A stretch of DNA of 64,000 nucleotides from Pohlia nutans (taxonomy: Eukaryota; Streptophyta; Bryopsida; Bryales; Mniaceae). Made by a program: the position numbers and the translations under genes. The stretch covers positions 5,270,001-5,334,000 of the forward strand of contig CM040106.1 of the NCBI GenBank assembly GCA_022496805.1, read 5' to 3'. Within the stretch, counting starts at the first letter, position 1. Each line of letters opens with the position of its first letter. The notes under the pieces were generated by a model that saw only the letters and a program-made list of their open reading frames with translations, did no database searches and was not told the DNA's origin. Positions 11,239 to 22,575 of the stretch are shown piece by piece.

Positions 11239-11734
11239 CCAGTACCGTACGAGCATTTTAGAAATGTGTATTAGGCAAAACATAGTGATATGGTTCTTTT
11301 TGGTTTAGAATAGTAATAAGAGTATTGAATTGTTCTATGGCTATTGCTGTGTGCTTATGTATAGAACACCTGGACTTCTATCCGACTATCAGTAAAATAT
11401 TTTGTTTTTTGACATTTACGGAAAAAAAATTCCATATGTTTTATTGTTTTTGGGATTTTGCTATCTCTATGTTCATTGATATAAGTGGGTTTTGCAGCCA
11501 TGAGTCCCAGGACTCCAATTTGGAATTTTTTTGCACACATGGGTACCTAACGTTATGAGGATTTAGAAACACCCTCAATTTTCTTTCATATTTTGGAAAA
11601 TAGTTCTTCCATGTGTTATTGGAATTTTGCTAACTCTATGGTTTTTGACTAGGATTTGCAATCTGTGGATTTGTGTTGACAGTTTGAATAAAACATACGA
11701 CACTGTGGACGAATGTATCGAAGGGTACAAGTGT
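11239..11734 (+). repeat. 3' region of element B with diverged tandem units
   Basis: Two related segments (about 11425-11530 and 11580-11665) share a TTTTGCTA(A/T)CTCTATG-type core. AGTCCCAGGACTCC near 11502 resembles the segment after element A. No coding potential is supported. Confidence 0.4.
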
Positions 11735-11855
11735 TACCTTCACACTCTCGTTTACAACTTTGCTTTGTACATCAACTCCATTCATGTTTTCCAGCACCCA
11801 TTTGTAAACAAATCTTTGAAAACAATGTTGAATTCGCACCTAAACCCCTAAACGC
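11735..11855 (+). repeat. Dispersed repeat R3, copy 1 (3' end only)
   Basis: Shares TTTACAACTTTG, CATCAACTCCATT-like and AATCTTTGAAAACAATGTTG segments with 37400-37512 and, more distantly, 28770-28880. It is the 3' end of the element seen complete at 36966-37512. Confidence 0.55.
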
Positions 11856-12092
11856 CTAAGCGTTCTACTTGTGGACAATATACAGAGTTCATCACAAATT
11901 TCTCGTCCGTCATGCACTTTTGTAGTGTGGATTTTTTATTGTAAATTCGATGGGAAGTTAGCTTCGCACGTATGTGCTCCAAATACAAGGGATGATTTGT
12001 GAATTTATTATGCCCCATTTCATGTTGTAGTGATTCACCCAAAAAATATCAAAGTTTAGTGTAAAAGCTCTCTAGAATAAGCGAGCTCATAA

Positions 12093-12640
12093 TTTTAACT
12101 CCTAAAGGACCAATCAACCATATTATGCTTGTTTTTTGGTCAAACGCTCCAAAAATCAAGTGTTTTAACTTTATTGTAGTTGGTGTTTTTATTAGATGTT
12201 TTAGTTAAGTTATGATACATCTTGTGACCGTTGGGATTGGAGAATAAACTTCATTTGAAGATTTTCCACCGTTAAGAAATTTGAATTTTGAGTGTCCAAA
12301 ATACAAAGGGATTTCTAAAGATGCTCCTATCATAGGTCTCTTTTAATTTCTTCACTTTTAGTTTTTTACTCCTTGTAAATATAACTTTTATCTACCTTAA
12401 ATATAATTTTTGATATTGAATTTGACAAAAATATATTTATTTTGAATTTTTCGCTTTTTTACATAATAAAATTTGTAAATATTCAAAATATCTTCAAATC
12501 ATGTTGAAAATTTTGCCATACCTTCATAATGTTAATGATTATCTATGAAAAATTATAAATCATACAATGTGATATTTCAAGTATGCAAATTATAATGCTT
12601 TGACTTTTACAAAAGAAGTGAGGACCTTTAAGGGTTAAAG
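12093..12640. mobile_element. Candidate MITE with TTTAACYCYTAAAGG terminal inverted repeats
   Basis: The left end TTTTAACTCCTAAAGGACC (12093-12111) and right end GGACCTTTAAGGGTTAAAG (12622-12640) are inverted copies matching at 15 of 19 positions. The inner 350 bp (12295-12640) recur at 29755-30095 with high similarity. No ORF. No clear target duplication is visible. It was probably moved by an unknown DNA transposase. Confidence 0.6.
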
Positions 12641-12794
12641 AACCCAAAAACTCCAAAATTCACCACACTTACAGTATTACATCTCAACCAATTACAAAGA
12701 ATTCTTTCCGTAGATTGGCTATATCTTACTCGTGATTGAATTACAAATTAATTTTGAATTTCCCGTTTCAGATATTATCCAAATTTATTGGGAA

Positions 12795-13520
12795 TAGCAA
12801 TCATAGATGTCACCGTATGGATAGAGTCTAAAACTGTGATCGGACGTCCACTGCACCGTCGTCTGAATAACTCTTGCGACGCGGGCGGTCGACCTGGCCG
12901 TCGGACATGGGCGTTCGACCTCTCTGTCCGTCCGACTGTCCAATCGCGTCGTTTGACCTCTCCATCCATCCGATTTTCCCATCGCGTTGTCCGCCTGTCC
13001 GATCTCGTCGTCCGCCATTTTAAACCCGCTTGCCTGTCCGATCAGGCACATTCTCAATCGTCCGATCGAGCAACTGCTCGTCCGTCCGATCGAGCACCCA
13101 ATCGCTCGTTCGATCCGTAGATTGAGACACTAAATTTGTAGATTTCGTTAATTTCGGTGCATTATAATCAGACCAGCACGAGGATGGGACTAGAAATCTC
13201 GTAGATTTCGTCTTACACCCTATACAAGCGTCCGCCGTCCGAATTAACATTGCGACAGGGGCAGTCGACCTCGCCGTCGGACATGGGTGTCCAACTTGTC
13301 CGCCCGTCCGACTGTCCGATCGCGCCGTCCGCCTGTCCAACTGTTTGATCGCATCGTCCGCCTTTCCGATTGCGCCGTCTGCCGTTCTAAACCCCCGACC
13401 GCAGTCCGCTGTTGTAAAACCCCCGTCCGCTGTGTATTTTACAAAGTTACCGGACGCTGAGACGGGAACGTCCACGTCCAGCGGACGTCCGGACGCGAAC
13501 GTCCGCATCCCAGCGTCCGA
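12795..13520 (+). promoter_or_regulatory. CGGACG-rich array C (longest)
   Basis: It starts with a short piece of dispersed repeat R1 (ATAGCAATCATAGATGTCAC). Two blocks follow (about 12838-13120 and 13225-13520) packed with GTCCGAT, CGTCCG and CCGTCGGACATGGG-type motifs, separated by an AT-rich R1-like spacer. The end of block 2 (CGTCCGCATCCCAGCGTCCG) has a diverged partner at 43.7 kb. It lies 0.3 kb upstream of the spliced gene at 13835, as arrays A and B lie upstream of their ORFs. Long ORFs in both strands here are compositional. Confidence 0.6.
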
Positions 13521-13834
13521 ACAACCTTGTATGGAATTTGCATTTGCCTATCTTCATGGCGATGGTTCATTTCTACTTTTTTACCTGGACAGTCATTTTG
13601 TGAAGAAAGATTTGATGTCATACTTTAAAAATTATAAGATGAAACCTATTGATGAATAGACTATCATCAACTATCTTCATCTTACAAACCCTCTCCATCC
13701 CACAAAAAATGTGAATTTCTCCATCTTTCTAAATTTCCTCTACTTCCCTTTACCCATGCACTTGTTTTTGTATGATCTTTGGCGTATTAATATTCAAAGT
13801 TTTTTTGTAGACATCAAACTTTAAAGTAGTTCTT

Positions 13835-14731
13835 ATGGCCCGTGATGTCCCTACTACGGCAGCAAGGCAACGACTTCCTCTGATTATTGCAAAAGACCCT
13901 TCAGTTCCTCAGATTATTGCAAAAGACCCTTCAGTTCCTCAGATTATTGCAAAAGGCCCTTCAGACTTGGCTTGTGATGACGTTCGTTTCATCGATGTCA
14001 CATTGGAATCACAGCTGTTGCGGAAGGACAATGGCAAACTATGGCGTGATCCCAAAGAGAAGTTTGAAGTTCCTATGAAATTTTTTGCACACAGATTGAC
14101 TCCACAAGATGGTATCGTGGCAAAGAACACTGCTTCTAGAGGTATTTTCATTGCACATTGAATGAATCGTACAATTTCATGTAATTTTTAAACTTCATTC
14201 TAATAAAAATTTCCTCCTCTATTGTGCAGGTGGTTCTGTCCGTACAACTAGGGCTCGTAATCGTCACATTGTAGCTCTTGAAAGTGATTTAAAGCGATTT
14301 ACCGAGGTCTTGAAACCACTCGTAGCTCTCCAAATCCGTACAGCTTCACATGTCAACGCTCTAATCCTGCTTGAAGAATCCAATGAGGACACACTTCTTG
14401 ACAAGCCCCTTGACGATATATGTGAGTAAGTTTTATTAGTAAAGTAATGCAAATTGCAAGTACAAATTTTTTCATCTACATGTGCATGGCGTTTTCTAAT
14501 ATCTAATGTTCTTTGATTTTCAGTTCAACAAGTTCTAAACCACTACAATGACGTCATTTTATTTGTAAACAGTCGTTGCAGACTTTGCTCACTCCTGACA
14601 GTTCTCCTCAAAAATTGTCAGTATATGCCGAAGCATTGGCAACAGTCTTTGCCAATGCTAGCTCTAGCAGTTCCTCATGTTTTTTCACATTGCAACAACA
14701 CTATGATCCACGAGTGCTCTCATATGTCGAT
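13835..14731 (+). pseudogene. Element C gene: three exons, unknown family, one frameshift
   Basis: Exon 1 runs 13835-14141 (MARDVPTTAARQRLP). It contains a 30-bp tandem repeat encoding IIAKDPSVPQ two and a half times, then ends at AG|GTATTT. Exon 2 (14230-14421, acceptor TTGTGCAG) joins in frame to give a helical stretch (RNRHIVALESDLKRFTEVL) and ends at AT|GTGAGT. Exon 3 (14524-14731) starts in frame (FQQVLNHYNDVILFV) but near 14571 the coding signal moves by one base and continues (SPQKLSVYAEALATVFANAS) to GAT|GTAAGT at 14732. Phases agree at both introns. Nothing is recognised in databases I know from memory. The frameshift could be a sequence error or decay; further exons are not seen. 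It sits behind array C. Confidence 0.5.
13881..13970 (+). repeat. 30-bp tandem repeat inside exon 1 of element C gene
   Basis: Almost identical copies of ATTATTGCAAAAGACCCTTC followed by AGTTCCTCAG, two and a half units. Being a multiple of three it keeps the frame. Confidence 0.85.
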
Positions 14732-15349
14732 GTAAGTGCTATATATTGAATGTGATGGAGATTGGTTTTGATTGTATGACTTGGATGTTTTTTATTTACA
14801 AAGAATTTCTTCAGTTTATAAAGAGCTTGGATGCATTTTCTTTACAAATCATTTGAATGTAGAGCGTGAATGTGAATGCATTGTTTTTATAAATCATTCA
14901 AAAGTTTAGAAACATGTAGAATGCATTGTCTTTTTAAATCAATGATTGAATGTTTTAAATGTCAATGTATGCTTTGGTGATATCTAGACCCTTCATCGGT
15001 GTCCATATTGATCCTAAACCATTTGAATGTTTCCAGAGATTTAAACGTTCTGACACATTTGAATGTGTACCTCCAAATTCTACAAAGGTTATCATTGTTT
15101 TGAAGCTACTAAAATCTCTAATCTACTTGCTAACAGGCTCTTTGAACCACAGCCATAGGAACTTTTATTAAAACTATAAACTACAAATATTCATTTATTA
15201 CACCCTAAATCCGCAGTAATAGAAGGTGTTTGATAATTCTAAACCTTGAAACTTTTTCAAAATTTTCTGCTCATTGCTCACCGCACATTGTTCATTGCTC
15301 ATTGCTTATATACTAGCATTCCTCCAAATTTCATAGACAAATATTACTG
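14732..15349. other. No supported gene
   Basis: Downstream of the element C gene. AT-rich, with GAATG-containing near-repeats at 14850-14950. A 70-codon ORF at 14959 has no recognisable motif. Confidence 0.45.
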
Positions 15350-15496
15350 ATAGCAATTACAAATCTAACCGTATAGATAGAATTAAAAATTTCGTGATGT
15401 ACATCCTCTATACATACATCCAATTCAAAATATCCCTTTCAGTTGCATTTTATAATGCATCTCTGAAAACTGCCAAATCCGGGGAGGATGTGGACG
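15350..15496 (+). repeat. Dispersed repeat R1, copy 2
   Basis: ATAGCAATTACAAATCTAAC, then AAAATATCCCT and TTGCATTTTATAATGCAT, then AACTGCCAAATCC. The same order of segments occurs at 36642-36790 and 43411-43560. The first segment also begins array C. Probably part of the arrays' parent element. Confidence 0.6.
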
Positions 15497-16599
15497 TTTA
15501 AGGATCAAGGTGTATTGTCATCAACAAATGGATGGACAATTCTTTGTTTGTTTTTGAGCGTCCAATTAATTGTCACGTGTCTATCTTATAGCTTGATTAA
15601 ATGCCATGTCATTATGTTGATATTTTATTCAAATTTTTGTACACAGTTTGGATGAATTTGTATTCTATGTTACACCATGTCTCACAATCTTTGTTATGTC
15701 TGTTTGCTTTGAATTCATAACTGTTTGTACTTTGTTTATATATATTTTTTCTTTGCTCATAACTTGTTTTTGAGATTGATTACCGATTATGATAGGCTTG
15801 CCTAATATTGCGCAATGACCGCAAGTTTCTTCTCTATTATTTTTAATTATTTTTTCAATATTATTTTTGGCATTCAATTTTTGGATGAAGATTGTTACAT
15901 TGGGATGAAACCAAAATTAAAAAATGATGAGAATTGTTCTCTTCAATCCCGCCTATGTAAGAATCATCCATTTTCAAATAATTTCTCTTATGTTGTGCAC
16001 AATATTGCAGATTGTACTACAAAGTTATTGTGCATAAAGTGTTGTGGTTTGGAATAATAGTTCTTCTATGGTTCACAGAAAGTAACAATCCATTCAAGAA
16101 CTATTGCAAATGACCACAAGTATGTTCGTTCACATGACAATGTTCATTATTGCAATCATGAAGCATGGAATTACCTAATTAGTTTGAATGAAAAATGACA
16201 CAACGAAAAACCAATATCAAAGTTAAGAAGTGTGATTGCACGCAACTTGTTACCTATACAAGGTTGGTTGGCTTTGTACTATAATAACCGTTTTACAGAC
16301 ACAAAAATTAATAAAAATTTGAATTTGCACAAATGAAACCAAAGTACAATGACTAGCTCTATGCCATTTATGTACAGAAGCAGAAGGCGATCTCTTGCCA
16401 TGATCAACAATTTAAAATAGCAATTGTTAAAATACAAATAAAAGCATAGTCTGGTTTTACCTTCCAAAAAGAATCTCCACCATATTGCCATAAAAGAAGA
16501 TGAATTAAGAGTAATAATAACAAGTATAAATTGACTACATTACAACACGAAAAATGATTAGAATGAAAACTTACCTTCACAAATATGAAAGTGGAGTAG
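15497..16599. other. No supported gene
   Basis: AT-rich. An 80-codon ORF at 15815-16057 has several cysteines at its end but no recognised motif, and is not called. Confidence 0.45.
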
Positions 16600-17712
16600 G
16601 GGCAGGTAAACCATTTTCTACAACAAACTTTATGGACTCCCTATAAGCTGAAGCAATCTCATAGTAAGTATCATTTCAATGGAAAAAATCTCTTTTGTGC
16701 CTTTTTAGAATCTCCTAACCACTTTGGCAGCTAGTTTCTCTACTTTGGCAATAGTTTTCTCTAGCCTAAGTTCTTCCTCTTTGAATTACTTAATAGCTAC
16801 CCTTTTATTTTTCTCCTCAATCTTCTGCATACGGCTAGCTTCTAGTCCCTCCCTCTTCTTCTGCTTTTCTTCTTCCTGAGTAAGTTTCCTTTGCCTAATG
16901 CCCTCTTCTTTAGCCTTATTCATTAAACATTTTCCTACTAAGTGTGCTTCAAAAGCATCACTAGTAATTCAAGAAAAAGATGCAAATATTTGGCCTAAGC
17001 CTTCTCTGACACAAATAAAAGGTAACATTGGTATAACTAAAATCAATGCTATTGCTTGCAAGCTCCCTTTGATCAACACTCAACTGTGAGAGCCTTTAAA
17101 AGCTTCTCCTCAGTTAACTCTTCAATTTTCTTTTCAATTCGGTCATTAGCAATATGGTCTTCCTTAATTTGGTCCTCAATTAGGTCTTCCTCATCTGAAT
17201 TTGATTCCTCCAAACTTGAATTTGAAGTATGAGTACTACATTTTCCTTCTTGTAACCTAAATAGATTATTGGGACCAAAATCTAAATCCAGTGCTCAAGA
17301 ATTAAAGGGCTGTATTCTAGTCTTATTGAAGCTTGCCATAATGAAGGTTATATGTTGTGGCCAAAGCATTTGATGCCAAGTCAGCTAGCAATGCTTTGTT
17401 GTTATCTCCATACAACTAAAAAGGTTGGTTGCTATTAGTTTTGACCTCAGTTGTTCAAAAGTTATTTTAAAACTCGGAAAATGCCAACGTCAAGAGGCTG
17501 AAGTCGATAGGAGCTGTGAAGAGGAAGAAGAGTAATTTGTAGTCCCATTCTACAAGCAAGAATAATTGCTTCCTCATCGAAATGATTGCAATGTCTGTTG
17601 AGAAGTAATAACTAGAGATTGCTTGTACTCACCCCCTAGAACCAATTCTCAAAAATGCCCCAACCACTCCAAAAATAACTTCTTTGTCATCCAAATGTGT
17701 GTTTGCATACTC
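16600..17712 (-). pseudogene. Pogo-like (DDE_1) transposase relic
   Basis: Read on the minus strand: WMTKKLFLEWLGHF (about 17700-17640) corresponds to the family's helix before the second catalytic Asp. NRHCNHFDEEAIILA (about 17610-17560) stands where DGHxSH is expected, so that Asp is now Asn. LLPLHSSYRLQPLDVGIF (17540-17470) is the very typical PPHSTHxLQPLDVGxF block. After stops and frameshifts comes an acidic stretch (SNSDEEDLIEDQIKEDH, about 17210-17150) and a basic coiled C-terminus (EEEKQKKREGLEASRMQK, near 16860-16800), both usual for the family. The N-terminal DNA-binding part and terminal repeats are not recognised. Inactive. Confidence 0.7.
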
Positions 17713-19805
17713 ATGACTGCACCAAATTTACAATTTTTCATGTAATTATCACCATATTCTTTGGTGTAGAATATGTGTTGTAAAGGAATTTTATTAGCGG
17801 TAGCCTTTTTAATATTGAAAAATTTAAAATTTAAGAATATCCAAAATTCAAAGTTATGAACATGTCATTGTAGCTAATAATTTAAAAGATCATAAAATTA
17901 CTCAAATCTATTTACCTGACTTGAACAAATAGAAATTTGTCAGCAAACTAGAAGATTCCCAACCTCAAGTCAATTAAACTCAAAAGAATGCAATTGTATA
18001 GAACATGCTCTTTGCAAGCTCTTCGCGAGTATGCTTGCCAGCCCATTCAAATGGAAGAGTCTTGACACCAACTTCTACTATATGAGTCAGACTAAGAACT
18101 AGATGTTACAACACATCAAGTGGAATTCTTGTTATTTTCACTAGATTCTCTACATTTCTTGCAAACCAAAACTGACTACCTCTAAATCTAATCAAAGGTA
18201 GAAGGACTAGAATTAGATGAATGTTAGGGTAGGGACTAAGTATCCCAAATAGTATAGACATTACTCATTTGTGTTCTCACACAAAAGAACCGATATGAAA
18301 TGGCAGATCAAGAAAATCTAAACTGGATTCAACCACCAATTTGCAAATCACAACAAATTTGATAAAAAAAATTTGAAGAAAATAGATGTTGGTTCCAGTG
18401 CAATGATAATTTGGGATCAACTTGAACACAAAAGGTGCATTTTGTGAAAGCAACAAGATATACTATGACAAGCCATTAATATTAGAAGATGTTCTAGTTC
18501 CAATAGCTGACACATGTTCAATTTGATAGATCAGACAAAACCATAGGCGTATTTCCACGTACAATGTGTTTAGGAATCATCAAAGAGGATCTACCAAATC
18601 ATATTCAGCTTATTGGTGTAGTGACAAGTTTGCTACTAAAATATTCTTTTAAATTCAACTAGCAACTTTGATTTCTATAGCAACTATAACAAATCTACAA
18701 TACTTACCTTCAGTTATCTATGGAACGAGCTACAAATGTCCACTTGGAGCTTTTGGTGACTTTTTCATTATACAATGGTTGTATATATTCAAATGGACTC
18801 ATAAATAGCTTTTATAACGAAAGTATGTAGACACGATTTACACAGGGTGCAACAGGATGCACATCGCGTAAATATCTAAGGCTAGCAGTACTGTAGCCAT
18901 ACAAATTTGCAAACCTTATGTGTATGTATACTCATATTAGAAAGAAAACGATTAGATGTGTTGAACCTAAAGATCATCTTACCTTTTGCCAAATGGAGAC
19001 ACATGTTGCAGATTACATTCCTACAAATGAAAGTCTCTAAAATCTTGAAATTTTTGAATCGCGATGGAAAATGAGAGTATAGTTTGATTAATTTAGGTTA
19101 AACGCATACACGAGACACATGATACAACTCTACTCTTTGAAATTTGATACCTAAATTTGGAACAATGAGTTCATACCGCAAAACGATCAAGAACACGTGA
19201 AAATGATCTAGACTCTTACATAGTCAACCAAAGAATAGAAAGTTGCACTTTGAGAAAATGGACCATAAAACACATTGGAAAAAACCGCGTGATTACGTTA
19301 CCACAAAATAGATCAGAAAAATTAAAGAAATAAAAAGCAATCATGCAAAAAAAAAAGCGAGCAACCCTTGGGCGGTCAAAGGAAAATACAAGAGTATAAG
19401 ATTTGGATTTAAAGCCAGAAAGATGTCAGCGGTGGCAAGAAGTAAAAAAGTGATGGCAGAAAAGAACATCAAACGTAAACCCCTCCCCTCACAACCTGTC
19501 TAAAACTCTATGTTTGAGAACGCACAAGCTAGATGAGAAGACAATGAATGGATGATAAAACATAAGTAAATTAGATGATAAATTATCATTCTTCATCCAA
19601 AGTGCGCAATCCAATGTACAGAATTAGGCACGTGCGCAATATTAGATAAATCTACCATATGTATTATGCTATTTGTAGCCAAACGCTGAGTGACATATCA
19701 GCAAAACACAACATGATATCGGTTATAATAAAAAACCAAAACAATTTCACTCTCTGCTCGCCTTCAAAAAGTCAGGGCACCGAGGGATAAACATTTTGAA
19801 AGATT
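17713..19805. other. No supported gene
   Basis: AT-rich, stops in all frames. Possibly the remaining 5' part of the pogo element (17.7-18.1 kb) and the 3' end of the helicase element. No terminal repeat could be fixed by eye. Confidence 0.45.
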
Positions 19806-20340
19806 CTAAATCCAACCCCCATTTGCATAAAGTTTTCTAGGTAGCATAACATATTTGCTTTCTGTTACTCTAGATAACAAAACATATGTTAATCCCGGTG
19901 TGAATGCCTCGCGAATGTCGATAATCACTTTTGCAGCAACAGTGGCTCCTTGAGCTTTATGTCCAATCATGGCATATGCCAAAGCCAACGAAAATGTTGA
20001 CTTGAAATATTTTCATGTATAGGTGTAGTTAAACTTTGTCTTTCCTTTCTTCAACTTTGTTTTGTAGCCAGATTCTAACATACCTATTGTAATTCCTTCA
20101 ACATTTGTATCTTCCTTAAAATGAATAGCTTCTACTTTACCCATTCCACCATTGTTGACTCCTTTTTCAATGTTGATATTGTTCAAAACCATGACGAGTG
20201 CACCCACAGCGACTTTTTTGAATTGGTTGAATTTGGGGTCCTCTATCCAATCACTGAGTTCTTCAATATCGAATGCATTAGAGTCAATGGGCACTAAGAA
20301 CACTTCACTAGGGACAACAACAATTGAACGCGTAAGATGG
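19806..20340 (-). pseudogene. PIF1/Helitron-type helicase C-terminal fragment
   Basis: One minus-strand frame from about 20340 to the TAG at 19806-19808, with a single TGA at 20010-20012. It reads VVVPSEVFLVPIDSNAF, then GALVMVLNNINIEKGVNNG (the family's VMLxRNxxxxxGLxNGxxG block). After the TGA come LALAYAMIGHKAQGATV (motif V, LAYAMTIHKSQG) and PGLTYVLLSRVT (motif VI, LYVALSRV). Only the last quarter of a PIF1-like helicase is present; motifs I-III are absent. Helitron Rep/Hel proteins and cellular PIF1 both have these motifs; no Rep domain is seen, so the source is open. It directly abuts the importin-like exon on the same strand. Confidence 0.7.
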
Positions 20341-20343
20341 GAC

Positions 20344-21208
20344 CTGACATAGCAGCAACAAACTGCCCTTTCTGCCCTAGAAGTGCGGATATCACAGCAC
20401 GCATTGCATCTTCCCTACCAGGTAGAGGGTCAACGGCAGAAAGCAATTCAGACAAAGCAGCCACAGCTGCTTCAAGAGTGGCATCGTCTGAAGATCCAAG
20501 AGCTCCCAGAACCACTTCCAGAAACGGCGCATTCTCCAAATAAAGTTCTGATAATACGGCCCCGGAGCGTATCCATCGGGTTAAACACACGATAACTCTG
20601 GTAACAAACTCTTCTTGTACACCGGGGGCAACAATTAACGCCTGCAAGTAAGAGATGACCTGCGGACCACACTCCTGCATGCATTCTCCCACCTGCCAAG
20701 GTAGCGCAGTCGCGTATTGCAACGTTTCCTCGGCAAGGCTAATCAGCAATTCCACTGCCAAAGGACCATCGACAGACCCGCCCACAATGTACTCCACAAG
20801 CTCATAACAAGTGTCTGCTCCTGCCAGCGCTGCGGCGCCGCTCACCACCAGACACAACCTTGCGCCGACCATCTGGTTTCCAAGATTGAGAGGCAGTTGG
20901 CGTACCAATGCCTCGTATATTTCTTGAGCTTCTTCCGCAGGCACTTGAGACTGGTCTCCCCTTATTTTTGACAGCAACAGGTTCAAGGAAAAGAATCGAA
21001 CGTCCAGGGATCCACCAGCAGCTGATCCTGGAGGTGGAAATGCAAGATACAGGGACACACTCCATGCTCGCGGCAAAGCCACAAAGTCATTGATCCACAT
21101 GTTGGCTTGAGGATCGTGAAATTGCAGCAACGAAGTGATTGCTCGGTCCAGCTCACAGGCTTCAACTTCCAAAGCCCTTGTCTCCAGCTCAGCAGCACCA
21201 TCGTCCAT
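20344..21208 (-). CDS. Importin-13/transportin-like protein, first exon or captured fragment
   Basis: An uninterrupted 288-codon frame from the ATG at 21208 (MDDGAAELETRALEVEACEL). It is rich in Ala/Leu helices. The segment DVRFFSLNLLLSKIRGDQ followed by LPLNLGNQMVGARLCLVVSGAAAL matches the N-terminal HEAT-repeat layout of the importin-beta family members related to importin-13/TNPO3 (nuclear transport receptors): a helix ending in KI/VR, then RxQLxxALAAL-like. Those proteins are about 900-1000 residues, so only the first third is here. The frame ends at a possible weak donor CAG|GTCCCA at 20343 and then runs into the helicase fragment. An acceptor-like CTTACAG lies at 21289, so a 5' UTR intron is possible. 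It is either exon 1 of a gene with a transposon in its first intron, or a gene piece captured by a Helitron-like element. Confidence 0.55.
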
Positions 21209-21904
21209 TGTCGCAACGTATGATTTCTTTCAATAAACGCCAATCTCAATCCAACGCCATGGCCGCTACGACACCTATCGCAGACCTGTAAGTCAATCTC
21301 ATTCATTAACCTTTTAGAACCAAAAATTCATGGTTTTGAAATGACAAATTCAATCATTCATATTCATTCAGATGGGACCAAGTTTCATATCACCGGAATC
21401 AGTGAAGAACATTGCATGTGTTGATCAGAAACCAAAATAAATTTGAACAAAAGAAACTTCACATAGGACCTACTCAAAACTGATAAAATAAACATGGAGC
21501 CTAATTAACAGCACAAATGTTGGAGACTGGCCTATCCCTTCAGCTTATTCATAAAAAGTGCAAAGCACATTCCTCCAGCTGCTAATCGCTAATCGTCTAG
21601 CCCAAAATACTCCCTCTGTTCTATTCCGGAACGACAGTCTGATTCATAACTAAACAATGATTCAAGCTTACTTTTTACAATCTACCGTTTTACTTGCAGC
21701 ATTTATCAATGGCTACAGGAAGGTTTCCTACTTGACGTAAGTTCTCTTTGCCTGTATCTGCTTAGCTTCAACCTCTTTCGGTATTCAGACATTAGCAACA
21801 TTTCAAGATGCCGTTCCACATATCACAGTTGAATTACGTTTCTCATCAACCGATATGATTAAATTGCAGAAACGATACAAACTACAGTCCCGGATGTAAT
21901 TTCC
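21209..21904. other. Upstream region of the importin-like exon
   Basis: Contains the probable 5' UTR (21209-21288) and, to the right, sequence that could be its first intron or promoter. No other gene supported. Confidence 0.4.
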
Positions 21905-22392
21905 AAACCCTAATTTTCAATAGCCAGTAACAGGACCTCTTGGAACCCTCACATAACAATAATATACCATCAAAAGCACAGAGTTCTAGAAAATATCAAT
22001 TGCATTAATTGGATTATCAATTTGGAGCAGGGGAGTAGCAGTCAATAACAACGCTAAACCCTAAACTCAGGCAAATTGTTGTTTCTAATCTGAAAATCAA
22101 GGTGCTGTCGGTAAAAACAATCTCAACGTGTACAGACAAAGGAGGGGACGATGGCATCTACATGTGAAACCCTAAAAAGATTATAAGAATCTCACTAAAC
22201 CGTAAACCCTAAACTTGCGATACCGAAATCTACACATTCATGGACCAAGCGACCTTTGAGATTCATACACAGAGGTAAACAACAAACCTCCGAACTAAGT
22301 TTGCAAAACTTTAACCTCCTATTTTGTCTTATGCAAAGGAGAATGAAGACCACAAAGCTAAATCCAAAAACCTTAAACCCTAAAACCCTACA
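21905..22392. promoter_or_regulatory. Cluster of AAACCCTA teloboxes
   Basis: AAACCCTAA or AAACCCTAAA occurs near 21905, 22063, 22168, 22203 and 22376 (the last as a double ACCCTAAAACCCTA). In plants such teloboxes are known cis elements near the start of many housekeeping genes. The cluster sits between the minus-strand importin-like exon and the plus-strand gene at 23.5 kb and could serve either. Confidence 0.45.
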
Positions 22393-22575
22393 CCTGAAAA
22401 ACAAAACTACACCGACGATACTGCACCAAATTTGACGATTCTTACATTGAAATTTCGATCAGCAGACGGCGAAAAAGCGATCCGACGCCCCCGAAAATGC
22501 AAATTGAATGCACGCGAAGCTGGATCGAGAAAGAGCGATTAATTTACAACTGTCTGTCCAAGCCTAATGGAAACC

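Noticed and set aside
12788..13508. Long overlapping ORFs in the CGGACG arrays (also 4043-4481, 9346-9751)
   Set aside because: Open frames on both strands with Arg/Ser/Asp/Pro-rich low-complexity products follow from the GC-rich motif, which contains few stops.
20717..21306. Other ORFs on both strands across the importin-like exon
   Set aside because: Shadow frames of the 288-codon exon, which has the HEAT-type helical pattern.
21259..21740. Plus-strand gene starting MAATTPIADL with a second exon at about 21700
   Set aside because: Splice sites look fair but no third exon was found, the start is 50 bp from the opposed ATG, and the same region is better explained as 5' UTR of the minus-strand gene.
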